Source: Polyodon spathula (Eukaryota; Chordata; Actinopteri; Acipenseriformes; Polyodontidae). From it: 64,000 bases of DNA. How positions within the stretch are numbered: position 1 is the first letter of the stretch; each line of letters begins with the position of its first letter. Both the position numbers and the translations under genes were made by a program. Shown here piece after piece: positions 1 through 63,944 of the stretch. The notes under the pieces are model-generated. The model saw only the letters and a program-made list of their open reading frames with translations, searched no databases and had not been told where the DNA came from. The stretch covers positions 61,560,145 to 61,624,144 of the forward strand of contig NC_054537.1 of the NCBI RefSeq assembly GCF_017654505.1, written 5' to 3'.

Positions 1-2002
1 GAACTGAAACATACAAAGGGGGGGGGGGGGTCTTAAGCCATTCATCTGGTCTACTCGGTTTCTGCTCACAAACTCCCCCACTGACAAAGAATGCTTTTAG
101 AAAGAGTCGTAAACTAACTGCTGGACAAGCGTTTTATCTTTTGCTATCACAGAATGAATCATTTAGGAGCCAGCGGTATCTTGCAGAAAGCAAGCCAGAC
201 AGTTTTAAGTATGCTCTGACACCTCAAACAGAGAACAGTACCCCTCATAAATAGAGCCGAAAGGGGGCAAAGCGACAGACCAATTGAGAATAACCAATGA
301 GAAACACTCTATGTGGACTCAGGTACAGCCCAAAATAACCAAATCATAGGGTGGAAGTCAGGCCAACAAAACCAGCCACGCAAATTTCAGAAATGCTTGA
401 GTTTGGCCCATGAGAGAGCTCCCCACACAGAGCTTCCCATACATGCTGCCCATGAGCTCCCTACACCAGAAGTGTGCCCCACGCAAGAGAAAGAAGTGAG
501 TTCCACCCATTAAAAGTGGCTTTTAGTTCAGAGGAACAAAATGGAAGCTAAACTACTCTGAAGAAAATTTCTGAATCATGGGAGCATAAGTGCTCGAATT
601 CACAGAAGGCAAGGAAGAACTGAAGAATGGCTAAAATCAGCTTTGAAAAGAGCCGTAGCTCTTTGCCCTACGAGAGACTGAAATAGTAAACGGAAGCATA
701 GCCAGCAGCTAGGCCTAAGGTCATGTACTAGCCGTACAGAAGAACTGCAACGAGGACACTTCTACAAACTACATAACTTTTCAATTGCAACGCATTATCC
801 GAACTGAGTTACGTCTGTTCAAAATAACTATATCCAGTTGGAAAACTGCCAACAACTATAATGCTGCAAGACTTGGAGATCAACAAATGGATCGTCATTT
901 GAAAAGAACTATTTGTTTATTGCGAGCCTACGCAACAATGCGTACTTCAAGCAAAGTACCATCTTCTTTCAATGGGACTTCAGATCCAAACAGATTTAGT
1001 GTTCATCAATACAGATTGACTTCTTTATATGGAAATTGATAAGTATTCAACATGTCTAATATTAAATACTTTATGACTTGAGAAGGTAACTGAAGCAAAT
1101 GCTATCAAGTTAAGTGGATAAATGGTTCTAGGTATAGAATATTACTTCCTGTTTTAGAGTGTGTAAGAAATGTATTTTGTTTGTTGAAATGTGCAACTGA
1201 AAGGAGTTGCCTCATGAATGCAGAGAATTTGATCATTGCCCCATTTCTGAGTTAATTTGAATATATAATCTATTGAGGTTGATAACATATTAGTTTGGTA
1301 CCTCAGATCTAAACTAATGTGTATCTGCAGTAAAACAATTTTGAAAAATAAAACCAAATAAAACAAAATTTGGGAAATAAAACGAAAAATTATAAAAAAT
1401 ATAAATAAATTTCACGGGGCTCTACATATTTTGAATGTGACAGTTTAAGTTCTGTGACACTCAGGAAAGAACAAAAATGTAGCACTCTAATTGGCATGGT
1501 GATGCAGTCGTTATCGGCACAAGACCTCGACGTCGAGGTGGTTCAGTTTTGCGTATCATGTGAAATATTTCTGGGGGCTCCCCTGCAAACATCACCACAA
1601 GTCGGTTTGGTTTCCGTTTCGTTGTGAATTCTAACGCGATTGGTTGCACACTATCTGACTGAGGGGGAAAACTAATTAGATATCCTTGAATCGAGCCGAG
1701 ACCACATTTTCAAGTGAATCCTAGCCCCCTCATTTATTACCCACCGATGCGAAACTAATATTTTTTACGTCTCACACGTGCCAAAATGAACCTAACTTGG
1801 GTGTTAACTGAACTGTGAATTAACCTCTCCAAACAACCTAAACACACTGTTAATTTATAATGTCCCTGTGTTAATAAAGCAACTACAATGTAGTAGAATG
1901 ACTCCCTCCAAGATACAACATTTTTACGTATCGGATGGACCCCTGGAACCAATGAAATCGGATATGACAGGCCCACCATCTCCTTAAAAGACACAGACTT
2001 AC
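1..2002 (-). other. GOLGA4 intron 3' of exon 16 (partial)
   Basis: After the GTAAGT donor at 2002-1997 no further GOLGA4 exon is visible down to the window edge; the next exon (human ...QEDLELKHNS...) must lie outside. Contains a G run (19-30) and a 16-bp perfect palindrome, ACCTCGACGTCGAGGT, at 1524-1539 in a small CpG-rich patch. Nothing else recognised. Confidence 0.75.
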
Positions 2003-54688
<52,686 letters not shown>

Positions 54689-54960
54689 CTTTTTATGCTG
54701 CGTTTGCTGTCCAAACCTAATGTATATAATTACAAATGCCGATATTCTATTAATCCGGGCCTCTGCCTTCCTGCTCGCTGTCTCTCATCTCCCAGCAGGT
54801 GAAAGCACTGACTGCGCCTGTTCAGCCGACGTGGAGCACAGGGAGCAATAATACGGCAATGGAAGAAGGACAAAAAGCATTTCACGCACGTTCGGTGTGA
54901 AGCAGATTGCAGGGACTCTACGCCACCCAAGTGTCCCTTCTTTGGCGGGACAGTTCATAA
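54689..54960 (-). promoter_or_regulatory. Probable GOLGA4 5' UTR and TATA-less promoter with an E2F-type site
   Basis: The 270 bases above the start codon are more GC-rich than the surroundings and contain several CpGs. On the plus strand TTTGGCGGGA lies at 54941-54950, a match to the E2F consensus TTTSSCGC. No TATA box is evident, which fits a housekeeping Golgi gene. The transcription start is not visible; the assignment rests on position and composition. Confidence 0.4.
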
Positions 54961-55180
54961 TTTACCATGCGTTCTTGCAATTACTTTCACCAAAGAAAAT
55001 CTAAATTCTAGGAATTACAGCTTTCATAGTTGTACTGGTAGGAACTATATTAACGAGACCCGAACACAATGTGTAGAATTGGTTCAGTGTTCTGGTTCAG
55101 TTCCACCAACAAAACTGCAGCCGGGCGGGCCTAAGTGACCTAAATCTAATTTCAACACAGGGGTTACTATTTTATTATTA

Positions 55181-55221
<41 letters not shown>

Positions 55222-55805
55222 GTGTGAATGAAAGTAATTTGTAGGGGATCTCTGAATGTGACTTTTTGAACAGTTTTCTGCTGAATGAGGATATTCAGAA
55301 AGTGTAGTCACTGCAGCAAAGGATTGTGATAAGTGGATAATTGTGAAAGTGTGCCGGGGGCTCGCAACAGCGACACAAGGTACCCAGAACGTTTGGAAGG
55401 GGGAATATATTGTATTTCTTATCCAAAGCCAAATAGGAACTTTGAAAATGTGTGCTTTGGATCAAGCTTTACGGGAGACCGCAAGATCATGTGCACATAA
55501 AACGCATCAGTAAAGACGTCTACATCTGCTTTCAAAAGCTATACACACTGCCAAGACGTTATTGTTTTCTAAATGCTGGTGGTGTTTTAATGCTATGGGT
55601 CTGGATATCACTGTTCACTTATTCATTTTAAATAAAGACATAGCAGTTTTTGCACTTTACTCGCTGTTGTGGAGTCGGCCTCTCAAAGGCTCGTTTTTTG
55701 AAAGTTTAGTAAAAACAGTTAATAATAAAAAATGAAACGACTGTGGTAATAATAATAATCATAATACATTTATTTTAGAATAGTAAATAAATAAATCCGC
55801 TATTC
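54961..55805. other. Intergenic gap upstream of GOLGA4
   Basis: Holds an (ATT)n array at 55171-55221. No gene or element recognised. Confidence 0.7.
55171..55221. repeat. (ATT)n microsatellite
   Basis: Trinucleotide run with one interruption. Confidence 0.9.
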
Positions 55806-56340
55806 CCAACGGCACAGATTAAAACGAATGACAAAACGGAATGCCCATTGACTACAATGGAGAAAGGAATGTCCATTGACTACAATGGAGAAAGGAGTGC
55901 CCATTGATTACAATGGAGAAAGGAATACTTGTTGAATATAACAGAAAAAAGAATGATAGCTTATAACTTAAAATTCCCAGACAAATCTTAAAACCCATTA
56001 TGTCATTACATAGACATGAACTACTGTATTATACAAACTAAAAGTGGAATGTCGTAGAATAGCAGCTGTTTTTCATGGAATGACAAGCTATTAATACCGA
56101 AAAATCAGTAAAATCATAGATAAATAAGCAATGACAGCTTGTATCTTAAAATCCCTAACAGAAATCTTAAAAACCTTAATACAGTTTCTTACAAATAAAC
56201 TCATGTACAAAGTAAAAGTGGAATGAAATGGAAAAACAGCTGTTTTCCTTGGAATGAGGCTTGGAATAAGAAAAAAAAAAAAGTAAAACTATAGATAACT
56301 AAGGAATAAGAGTTCATGTTTTATAATCCAGAACACAAAT
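55806..56340. repeat. Left inverted arm of the MULE, with internal tandem repeats
   Basis: Three copies of a 28-29-bp unit ('gcccattgactacaatggag' core) at about 55840-55922, then three diverged units of about 176 bp starting near 55954, 56131 and 56306 ('cttataacttaaaattccc', 'cttgtatcttaaaatccct', 'catgttttataatccag'). Confidence 0.7.
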
Positions 56341-57125
56341 ATTTTGAATTACAACCATGTCTCACAAATGAAGTACTTAGGAAGTTTTGTGGTGTATGTT
56401 GAAATGCAAGCCCCATGGTATCACTTCCTACATTGGCAACAATGAACTATACAGTCCACAGCTGAGAACCTGCCAGAACATAAACTCTTTGCAGGTAGAC
56501 CATCTGCTGTTGTCATGGTTTGTAAGTGTAGATAAATAGTGCATAAATGTTTTTTTTTTTCTTTCAGCATGCATATATCTGTTGCCAGGAGGAGTTTGTG
56601 CACATCTCAATAGGAATGTGGAGTTGTCCTATTCTGCCTTTTGGCCTTGCAGTGTTTGTGTTCGTCTTCTGAAATAACCAGTGCTACCCATTTGCGAACA
56701 GACGTACTCACCACATATGCATATCTTTCACCTGTGATGACTGCAAATGAATTCAAAATTGTGTAATGCAAAGTTTTCAATTATGTCTTTATACTCGGAC
56801 TAAAGTGTTAAACGTTTGTCAACTTTTTCTGCCGGTGTGTATTTAAAAATGTCGTTGTTAGCCAGATGTAGACTGTAGTTGATGTGTGGTCGCAAAGATT
56901 TATTTACTGTATATTATTAAAAGGCTTTACACATCAAAATGTTGTCAATATTTAATCAAAATTAACATGTTTTAGTAATATATTCTAATGACATACAATC
57001 ATACAGTATTATTAGTATTGCTAATATTATTTTGTCAGTAGGCCTAGCGCTAACTGTCACAGTTTACAAAGACTAAATGTTATCATCCTAGTTTTAAAGA
57101 AAAATAAAAGACCAGAAGAACTCTT

Positions 57126-57410
57126 TTACAGCATTCTCTTATCTATCGTTATACTGTCAAATACGTCCGATCTACTTATTTATGTAAATTTATACTTACA
57201 AAATCCACCTCCTTAGCTACTGCTTACACGTTAAATATCAAAAACTTTGAGTTGCAATAACGTTTGTTAAACAGACATACAAATTGCACTTACTAACTTA
57301 ATTTTAAATTATGTATTTATTGTTAATATATATTACAGCATTCTTTTATCAATCGTTATACTGTCACATACGTCCCATCTACTTATTTATGTAAATTTAA
57401 AAGTATTTAT
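57126..57410. repeat. Direct duplication of about 72 bp, 208 bp apart
   Basis: 'atcgttatactgtcaaatac' (57144) recurs as 'atcgttatactgtcacatac' (57352), both followed by 'gtcc', 'atctacttatttatgtaaat'. A third partial copy ('atccgatctacttatt') follows at 57422. Confidence 0.75.
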
Positions 57411-57649
57411 TTTTGTTAATATATCCGATCTACTTATTCTCTGGGCTCTATCTACTAATTCCCCAGACGTAGCACTTGTACAACGATCTATGCGTAATCC
57501 TTAGAAACAGTGGAACCTCCTCCCCTTTAAATTCTAGACTGATCCGCTTTTTCCCCCAGTTTACTTTTTCCCCAGAACACCTGTACTGTTGTCTTTTTTC
57601 CCCACACGTGCCACTTGTGTTACAGAACCACTTTTAATCTGTTCAATGA

Positions 57650-58500
57650 TTGTTTCCAAAGGATAATACACTGGAAGTGACATGTGAACAGGACTCTCAG
57701 CCAGGTAATGAAACTTCTTCTTTAGTTCATAATTTCCAATACCACAGTGTGCACATGTCTGAACTCATGGATGTAGTAAATCTGCATGTAAAACACTGCC
57801 AGTACCATGCTGTCAACAGGCATGGTTTTCTAATCAGTTTGCTGCTTTATGACTTTGTGCATGCTTTCGCCGTTATTGTCTGTAGCGGCTATGTTGTCCT
57901 GGAAGGCAGCAAACATCTCAGTAACAAATTTTGCAGCATGCAGTGCTATGGGATCCTTAACCTGTCAGTCAAAATACTGTTCGAATTGAATGCTCCATTC
58001 CAGTCAAAAATTGTCATGCAGCTCTTGCTAAAAGGCCAATGAAGAGCTATTGAGGAGTTGATTTACATGAGCTTTTAAAACATTTGTGTCATCCTTTAAA
58101 CCCCTGTGCTGTTTGATCCAATTATCTAAATCTTAAATGATGTGTTTGGAGCAAAAGACATGCAGGAGTTTAGGATAATCTTGCTGAATTGTTTCCACAA
58201 TTCCTCTTTCTCCGTTAGTAACAAAAAGAAAGGCATGTATTTTTTCACCATTCAGTTGCTGCAAAATATGCCTCTGAAAGTCATGATGATAACTTTTGAA
58301 CTTTCTTTCCTGCAAAAAGAATGCATCAGGAAACATTGACTCCCCAAACACAGTTACATTGCGATTCACAAAGGGTGATCAATCGAAATCACCAAGATTA
58401 AATGTGGTATCATATGACATCAACTGTGGAGGAGAAAGATCAGTATTGCACATGTCAGTGAGGGCTCAAGTATGGCCAAATGAAACTAGAAGATCTGGGT
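57650..58500 (-). pseudogene. Decayed MULE-type transposase
   Basis: Minus strand. Reading from 58430 down: a YDTTFNLGDFD motif (frame broken by a stop next to it), then an open 78-codon stretch (58369-58133) with NRNVTVFGESMFPDAFFLQE and FLFVTNGERGIVETIQQDYP, the D/E-containing core of the MULE fold (VTDGE.....I...P.....C..H), ending at LLHVFCSKHII. Further down, after several stops, come NVLKAHVNQLLNS, an EWSIQFEQYFD segment, GESMHKVIKQQTD and MPVDSMVLAVFYMQIYYIHE, all in the order seen in MULE-related proteins of fish and cnidarians. At least four stops: not functional. In the acidic core Asn stands where family members usually have Asp (VTNGE for VTDGE). Confidence 0.62.
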
Positions 58501-59212
58501 AGAGGGTTATGTTCCACACATAGTATTAAAAGACATCAGTTTGTCTATTATGCTCTGGTGATGTACTAACTATAAACCCCTACACATGCACCAATACAAA
58601 GGGGGGGTACTATTAATGGGAAATACCACTAAGTGATCAGCTCAACTGAAATGTATTTTCTCTTATTTGATCTGTGAATAAAACATGTTATAATGATTTC
58701 TATATGGTGCGTGGAAAAGCACAATACAAAATGTAAATTATCCTGTCGAGTGATTCTTGTAAGAAACAAAGATTTTGTTATGAGCTTTAATTGCTAATAT
58801 TATTTTGTGACTTAAATAAAATCTGATGACTTGTAAGATGGGAAACCAGCAATTGAATGGATTGTGTTGCGAAAGAGACCTTAGGCTTAAAAGTTAATAA
58901 AAGCAAAATACGGTGTATTTAATTCTTTCTCTGAACGAGCCAACCCAAAATGTCTGTGAATGTGTAAAAGTTCTTGAAGACAGCTACAAATTGCTTTGCT
59001 GATTATAAAGATGTTGTGAAAAATTAACTTGAAACCAAAAACAGCACAAGCAGCTATGTTTTAGCAGAAAAAAGCACAAACAATAGTGGTTCTGGAAGAG
59101 GAGCTGGCTGAAAACAATCCTGGCTTTTTTTCTCAAAACAAGCCTAACCAAAATATCTTCATGTGCCTATGCACTTTTCACAGTGCACATAATAAGCTGT
59201 TTCTAAAACAAT

Positions 59213-59892
59213 ATACACTGCTGTGCAAAAGTCTTAGACATGTTGTATTTTTCTACTCTGATGCATTATGAGCCTCAACAATTCATTCAAAGCCTCCACT
59301 AGTGTTTTCTACTATTATAACAATCTTGACTTGCATAAAGAAGGAAAAGCACTGAGTGTAATAGCTCGCATCGCTCAATTTTCAAGGTGTGGTATCTGAA
59401 GCATAATAAACAAGTACAGAGAAGCATCATCTGTAATTGACAAACCTAGGACTGGAAGACCCCAAACGCTGTCTAACAAGGATGGGCAATACTTGACGAT
59501 AACATCCTTAAGGAACAGAAAGAAGACAAGCGTTGAATTGACAACAGAACTGTCAGAAGGCACAGGTGTCGTCCATCAAATCAACAGTACGAAGGTCACT
59601 CTTGAAATCAGGACTTAAAGGATGTGTTGCAGTAAGAATACCTCTGTTAAGAAAGGGCAACAAGACTACAAGGTTAAAATATGCACAAGAACAAAGAAAT
59701 TGGACTATAGAACAATGGTCATAGTTGCTTTGGACTGTTGATGGAGCTCAGCGACACCTGTGTGTGTGTGTGTAAACCTGTCTAGCGGCTCAATACTGTC
59801 CACTAAAGGGAGAAAAAAAAATCGTCTGTGTAGAGCTGATGAGACAAAAAGTCCAATAATACCTAAAAAGAAACACTGCCACAACCACTGTA
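59213..59892 (+). mobile_element. Decayed Tc1 element A, transposase on plus strand, right part lost
   Basis: Left end TACACTGCTGTGCAAAAGTC (59213), a Tc1-type terminus. The plus strand then reads, with stops and shifts, NKYREASSVIDKPRTGRP and TSLRNRKKTSVELTTELSEG, matching Tc1 transposase. It is cut at 59893 by a second Tc1-type element; sequence on the far side of that insert has no recognisable Tc1 end. Confidence 0.7.
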
Positions 59893-60716
59893 TACTGAGC
59901 ATCAAAAGAAACTTATCACTATTATAGCACATTTATTTTTGAAAAAAAGGCATATACTGTAAAAGATGGACATTGAAGCAATGTTTTTGGTTTCACTTGA
60001 TCATTCATCCTTGACCATGACACGCTTGAGTGACTATGACTGAAGCAAATGCACTTAATCACCTAATTAGTGAAACAATTGATTGGACACTGGATATGGA
60101 GTGATTTCAGCTGTTGAATTGTAAGCTTGAATAAAAGGAATAAAGAAAATCACAGAAAAACACCAATATGCCACATCTGTCAAGAGAGCAGTGCCTTTGT
60201 GCAATCAGCATGTTGGAGACTGGACTAGGGCAGTGTACTGTGGCTCACCATCTTGGGTGCTCACAGCCAGTAATTTCAAACCTGGTGAGAGTATAACCAG
60301 ACATACTCTGTCAATGACAGGCCACGAACTGGGAGATGTGTGGTTTTTCGGGCTTGGAGACCACTGAACAGGCAGATGCTTATCCAGGCACTACAAGAGG
60401 GTTGGGCCAGGATTCCACAAGACAACATCCAAAACCTGGTGCAAAGCATGCATCGCAGATTTGCTGCTTATATTGTTTCCAATGGTGGCAATACATGCTA
60501 CTAGCCTGTGACTTTCACAGTATCCCCCGTCCCCCCATAACTGTAAACAGTAAAATGTCAATTGTTAATCAGCACAATAAAAAGTCACTGCACCTGCTCT
60601 AAAACAGAATTTGTCATTTTGCGATTACATTTAGTGAATTTTATCCAAATATAAGGGATACGTTTCTTTTGATGCTCAAATATAAGTGGTAATTTGATGC
60701 TCAGTATTTTCTTAAA
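59893..60716 (+). mobile_element. Tc1-like element B, deleted, nested in element A
   Basis: 824 bp bounded by TA, with inverted ends TACTGAGCATCAAAAGAAAC (left) and TACTGAGCATCAAA (right, reverse complement). Inside, the plus strand reads MPHLSREQCLCAISMLETGL and HLGCSQPVISNLVRV (N-terminal HTH), then EGWARIPQDNIQNLVQSMHR and RFAAYIVSNGGNTCY (transposase C-terminus). The catalytic middle is deleted and the frame broken. Confidence 0.75.
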
Positions 60717-61201
60717 CAAGATTTTAAAGATATTACAAGAAAATAAATATTAATAAATATTAAAAACTGCAACAAAAAACTGCCCAAAACTCTTTCCATC
60801 AACACCACTTTATTTAATATTTTGCTTTACAACTTAAACATTTACAACAACAACAAAAGAAGAATGTTTGGCTTTTTAATATAGAGCTACATAGCCCAAA
60901 AATGCCTGAGAAAGTAACAACATTAACTCACAAAAAATTCAAGTGGATACTTACAATTCATTTTGGATTAATAAAACAGTTTTCTTTTAATAGCAGAGTT
61001 ATAATTATATCTAAAGCTTGTTATTTTTTGTACAGAGTAAGATGTATGAAACTGAAATCGAAGCAGATGTGTACTCTCTCTCTCCATTTAAGAGCAGTGA
61101 AATATAACTGTCGCTGGCTGCAACTCAACATTTGGCACCTCCCCCTTTCTCATTTGATTAGCTCACTCACTTTCAAAAGTAAACAAGCCATCTACAGAAA
61201 A

Positions 61202-61233
<32 letters not shown>

Positions 61234-61580
61234 TATAATACTCATATTCTATTAATAAAACCTAATTTGTATATGAAATTTGAAATGTATTCCCTTGTTG
61301 TCATTATCTTGCTTTATGCCTAAATAAAGACAATTACTGGATAATAACAGTTTTGGATGGACAATTTCATCTTTTGAAGTATGCAAGGCGAATAGAAAAA
61401 CAAGTGAATTAATTAATGGAATATTGTGTATTTCTTCATTTATCGTCTTCCTTCTTATTGTTTTATTGTATGAAAAAATGCCAGTGTATGTAAACACTTC
61501 CAAAATACATAATTACTTTGAGAAATCACGTTTCTGATACTTCTGCATTCTGCACTTCTGCAAAGTCAAATAATAATAAA

Positions 61581-61585
61581 TATTA

Positions 61586-61643
<58 letters not shown>

Positions 61644-61657
61644 GTTGTTGTTGTTGT
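61581..61657. repeat. (ATT)n/(GTT)n microsatellite
   Basis: ATT run ending in five GTT units, inside the MULE just before its right arm. Confidence 0.9.
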
Positions 61658-61739
61658 ATCATTAAATTAACAAAGTTTACATCACTAAACTTTTAGAATA
61701 CACATAACCATAGCTGTTATTTATTTGTTAAATAATGTA

Positions 61740-62031
61740 TCATTGTGGTTTAAAAGACAAGTAATACCCTGCATGTTCTTAGGTATTCCAAGCCTGTCAT
61801 TCCATAGCATTCCACTTATAATTTGTACATTAGTGTATCTGTAAGAAAAAGTATTAGGGGTTTTAAGATTTCTGTTATGTATTTTAAGATACAAGCTGTC
61901 ATTCATTTGTCATCTTTTTTTCTTATATTCAATGAACATTCTTTTCTCCATTATATTCAACTGGCATTTATTTCTCCATTTAGTCAATGGGCATTCTATT
62001 TTGTCATTTTTTTTGTCACCAGTCCCGTTGC
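61740..62031. repeat. Right inverted arm of the MULE
   Basis: Reverse-complement copy of the left arm, with three diverged 28-bp units ('cccattgactaaatggag' type) and one copy of the 176-bp unit, so it is shorter than the left arm. Confidence 0.7.
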
Positions 62032-62197
62032 CATCAACTATAGCAATATAAATGACAACGGCAATACTACTTTCTTTTATCATTCAGAAAACACTGCAAC
62101 CAAGTACTTTCTTTCCACGTTTTCTACCAAGTCCAAAAATGAGTTTACGTCCCCAGACCTGTGGTAACTGTGACTGTCCCTTATTATTTTGTGTGTG

Positions 62198-62244
<47 letters not shown>

Positions 62245-62675
62245 CGCATGTTACTCACACATATTTGTTAATCTAGACTACTACGTTTTAGACACGTTTT
62301 AAAACGCTGCAACAACGATATTACTAGTACTTCGATGTAACGTATTAGTACTAAAACACAAACTAAAAAAAAACTAAAAAAACATCAGAACAAAGCACAA
62401 CAAACATTACGTTTTAACATGTACTCTGTATGTTTAACACCCCTGCTTTATGTAATAACTTTGGGAAAGCTCTTCCGTCGTTTGCCATGCTCTCTGAGAG
62501 GTGTCTGTTCATTATTTTTCATTATTAAAAAAAGAAAAGAAAAAAGAAAGAAAAGTTAGCACAATTAAGCACTTTTCACAGCGGGAATAGGTACTCCATG
62601 GGTAGGTTTATGATGTTGACCAGACGATGAATTGCATAGCTTCCATAACTTATAATACAATATCTATAAACTTAC
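62032..62675. other. Gap between the MULE and the orphan exon
   Basis: Contains a (TG)n microsatellite at 62191-62243 and an A/G-rich run near 62525-62555. Nothing else recognised. Confidence 0.7.
62191..62243. repeat. (TG)n microsatellite
   Basis: GT/TG run with one interruption near its start. Confidence 0.95.
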
Positions 62676-62935
62676 CCGGCGGTGAAAGTACAGTACTGCT
62701 CGGTAATATTTTCGCCATCGATCTCGATCAACAAAGTGTGCGGCTTCTCGCTCTTAACGCTCCTCTGTCTGATATTCTCGATTGCAGAGATTTTGACATC
62801 ATGGATGTACCCCTCAACAGCGCATTGAAGCCTCTTTTGTCGACTTCGGGACGAGATTGTGTCAGTTTTCCAAAAGGACACTCTAGCATTTTGTTTTAAT
62901 TCGCAAAGCCGAACACTTTTAACTTGGCGCGGTAG
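62676..62935 (-). pseudogene. Orphan exon-like open frame with perfect donor; resembles SWIM/YqaJ-type repeat proteins
   Basis: Minus-strand frame from a stop at 62938-62936 to a GTAAGT donor (62675-62670). It reads ...SFWKTDTISSRSRQKRLQ, EGYIHDVKISAIENIRQRSV, KSEKPHTLLIEIDGENITEQ, YCTFTAG. The pattern GYIHDVK...KPHTL.I.ID...I....C.C.AG is that of the N-terminal part of SWIM zinc-finger/YqaJ-like proteins abundant in fish and cnidarians, recalled rather than searched; the expected second Cys is Phe here. This frame has no ATG. A neighbouring frame does (ATG at 62892-62890), reading MLECPFGKLTQSRPEVDKRG, which looks coding until the GYIHDVK segment, so one base may have been gained or lost. 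No downstream exon was found before GOLGA4. Confidence 0.4.
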
Positions 62936-62954
62936 TCATTTATTATTATTTTGT

Positions 62955-63045
62955 TAAATCTTAGTAGCTTGTCCGAATCACCTACAGTATATACGGCGTG
63001 AAAAGTGGGAGGGGCTAAAGTCGGATTTGCAATCATAGAAATAGA
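62955..63045 (-). promoter_or_regulatory. Possible promoter of the orphan exon
   Basis: On the minus strand, in order: ATTGCAAAT (octamer-like), GCCCCTCCCAC (GC-box/KLF-like) and GTATATAC (TATA-like, 62995-62988), about 95 bases above the ATG at 62892. Spacing fits a TATA promoter with a start near 62960. Sequence pattern only. Confidence 0.3.
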
Positions 63046-63540
63046 TACTTTTAAAGACATTTAGTCTGTATCATAATGCATTTGCTACATGTTTGCTTAT
63101 CAAGTTGGAAAAAAAAAAAAAACATCCGAAAATATTTGCAGTAGGACTAGATTGTGTTCCTCTGTATACATATATTTGACCAAAAGAGGTCGCTGTTGCT
63201 AGAAAGAAACCTGGGTATGTGTACTGTAAGAAAACATTGGACAGACAGAGCACGTATTTTACAATTCAGATGGCACATTTTTGGTCGATTAAAAGCACAA
63301 ATAAAACCAAACAAAAAATACTCTTCAAATGTGCATTGTGGGACATAGGCTCTTATTCTTGGCATTTCTTACCAGCAGTCGTTCATATTCTGCCAGTAAG
63401 AAACAGCAACAAGACCCCTAGTTTAACATTACGGGTAAAGAAAAATCCATATTTATATTTTATTTGCTAAAGATTAGAGAACGAAAATGCAGTAATAATA
63501 ATAATAATAACAATTATATATTATTATTATAAATAATAAA
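63046..63540. other. Spacer without recognised features
   Basis: An A run (63109-63122) and small chance frames only. Confidence 0.6.
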
Positions 63541-63690
63541 AAATATCGCGGAAGTATCACCTTGTCCAACAGTGCTTTTCGCGAAATGTCTCCATTGTGA
63601 CACTTGACACGTAATATACGTCAGTGACTTGTTATACAATCAGTCTTACACAAGTCACCTTTTGGTGACAGCGCCGTCGCATAGTCGACG
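63541..63690. promoter_or_regulatory. CpG-rich patch with E2F palindrome and CRE-like sites
   Basis: In an otherwise AT-rich setting this has 'tttcgcgaaa' (a palindromic E2F-type site), 'atatacgtcagtgac' (CRE-like on either strand) and 'gccgtcgcatagtcgacgg'. A minus-strand ATG at 63595-63593 opens METFREKHCWTR before a possible GTGATA donor. It could be an upstream promoter or first exon for the orphan frame. Confidence 0.25.
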
Positions 63691-63889
63691 GTCATTTTTA
63701 TGTATATTTATGTATTGTTATATGACTGGTTGGTGTTATTAATAATTATTATATATAATAATATAATAATAATTAATAATATTATTAATTATATTATATT
63801 ATAATATTAGACGATTAATAATAATAATAAACCTGACAGGGAGTGCGTGTACATGTTTAATTAATCCTAAACATTTGTTTGCACACATG

Positions 63890-63944
<55 letters not shown>

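Larger units (their letters stand above)
55806..62031 (-). mobile_element. Candidate Mutator-like (MULE) DNA transposon with long inverted arms, 6.2 kb
   Basis: The ends are inverted: left AACGGCACAG...GAATGACAAAAC then GGAATGCCCATTG; right, reverse complemented, AACGGGACTGG...AATGACAAAAT then AGAATGCCCATTG. The arms continue inward in parallel for about 300 bp ('aatgacagcttgtatcttaaaat', shown on the plus strand at 56131 and inverted at 61880). Between them, on the minus strand, lies a decayed MULE transposase (57.65-58.5 kb). No clear 9-bp target duplication could be read. Its length was increased by two nested Tc1 insertions, so the original element was about 4.5 kb. Confidence 0.65.

Noticed and set aside
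57650..58042. 130-codon plus-strand frame in the MULE
   Set aside because: The minus strand of the same bases carries the transposase motifs; the plus frame is its shadow.
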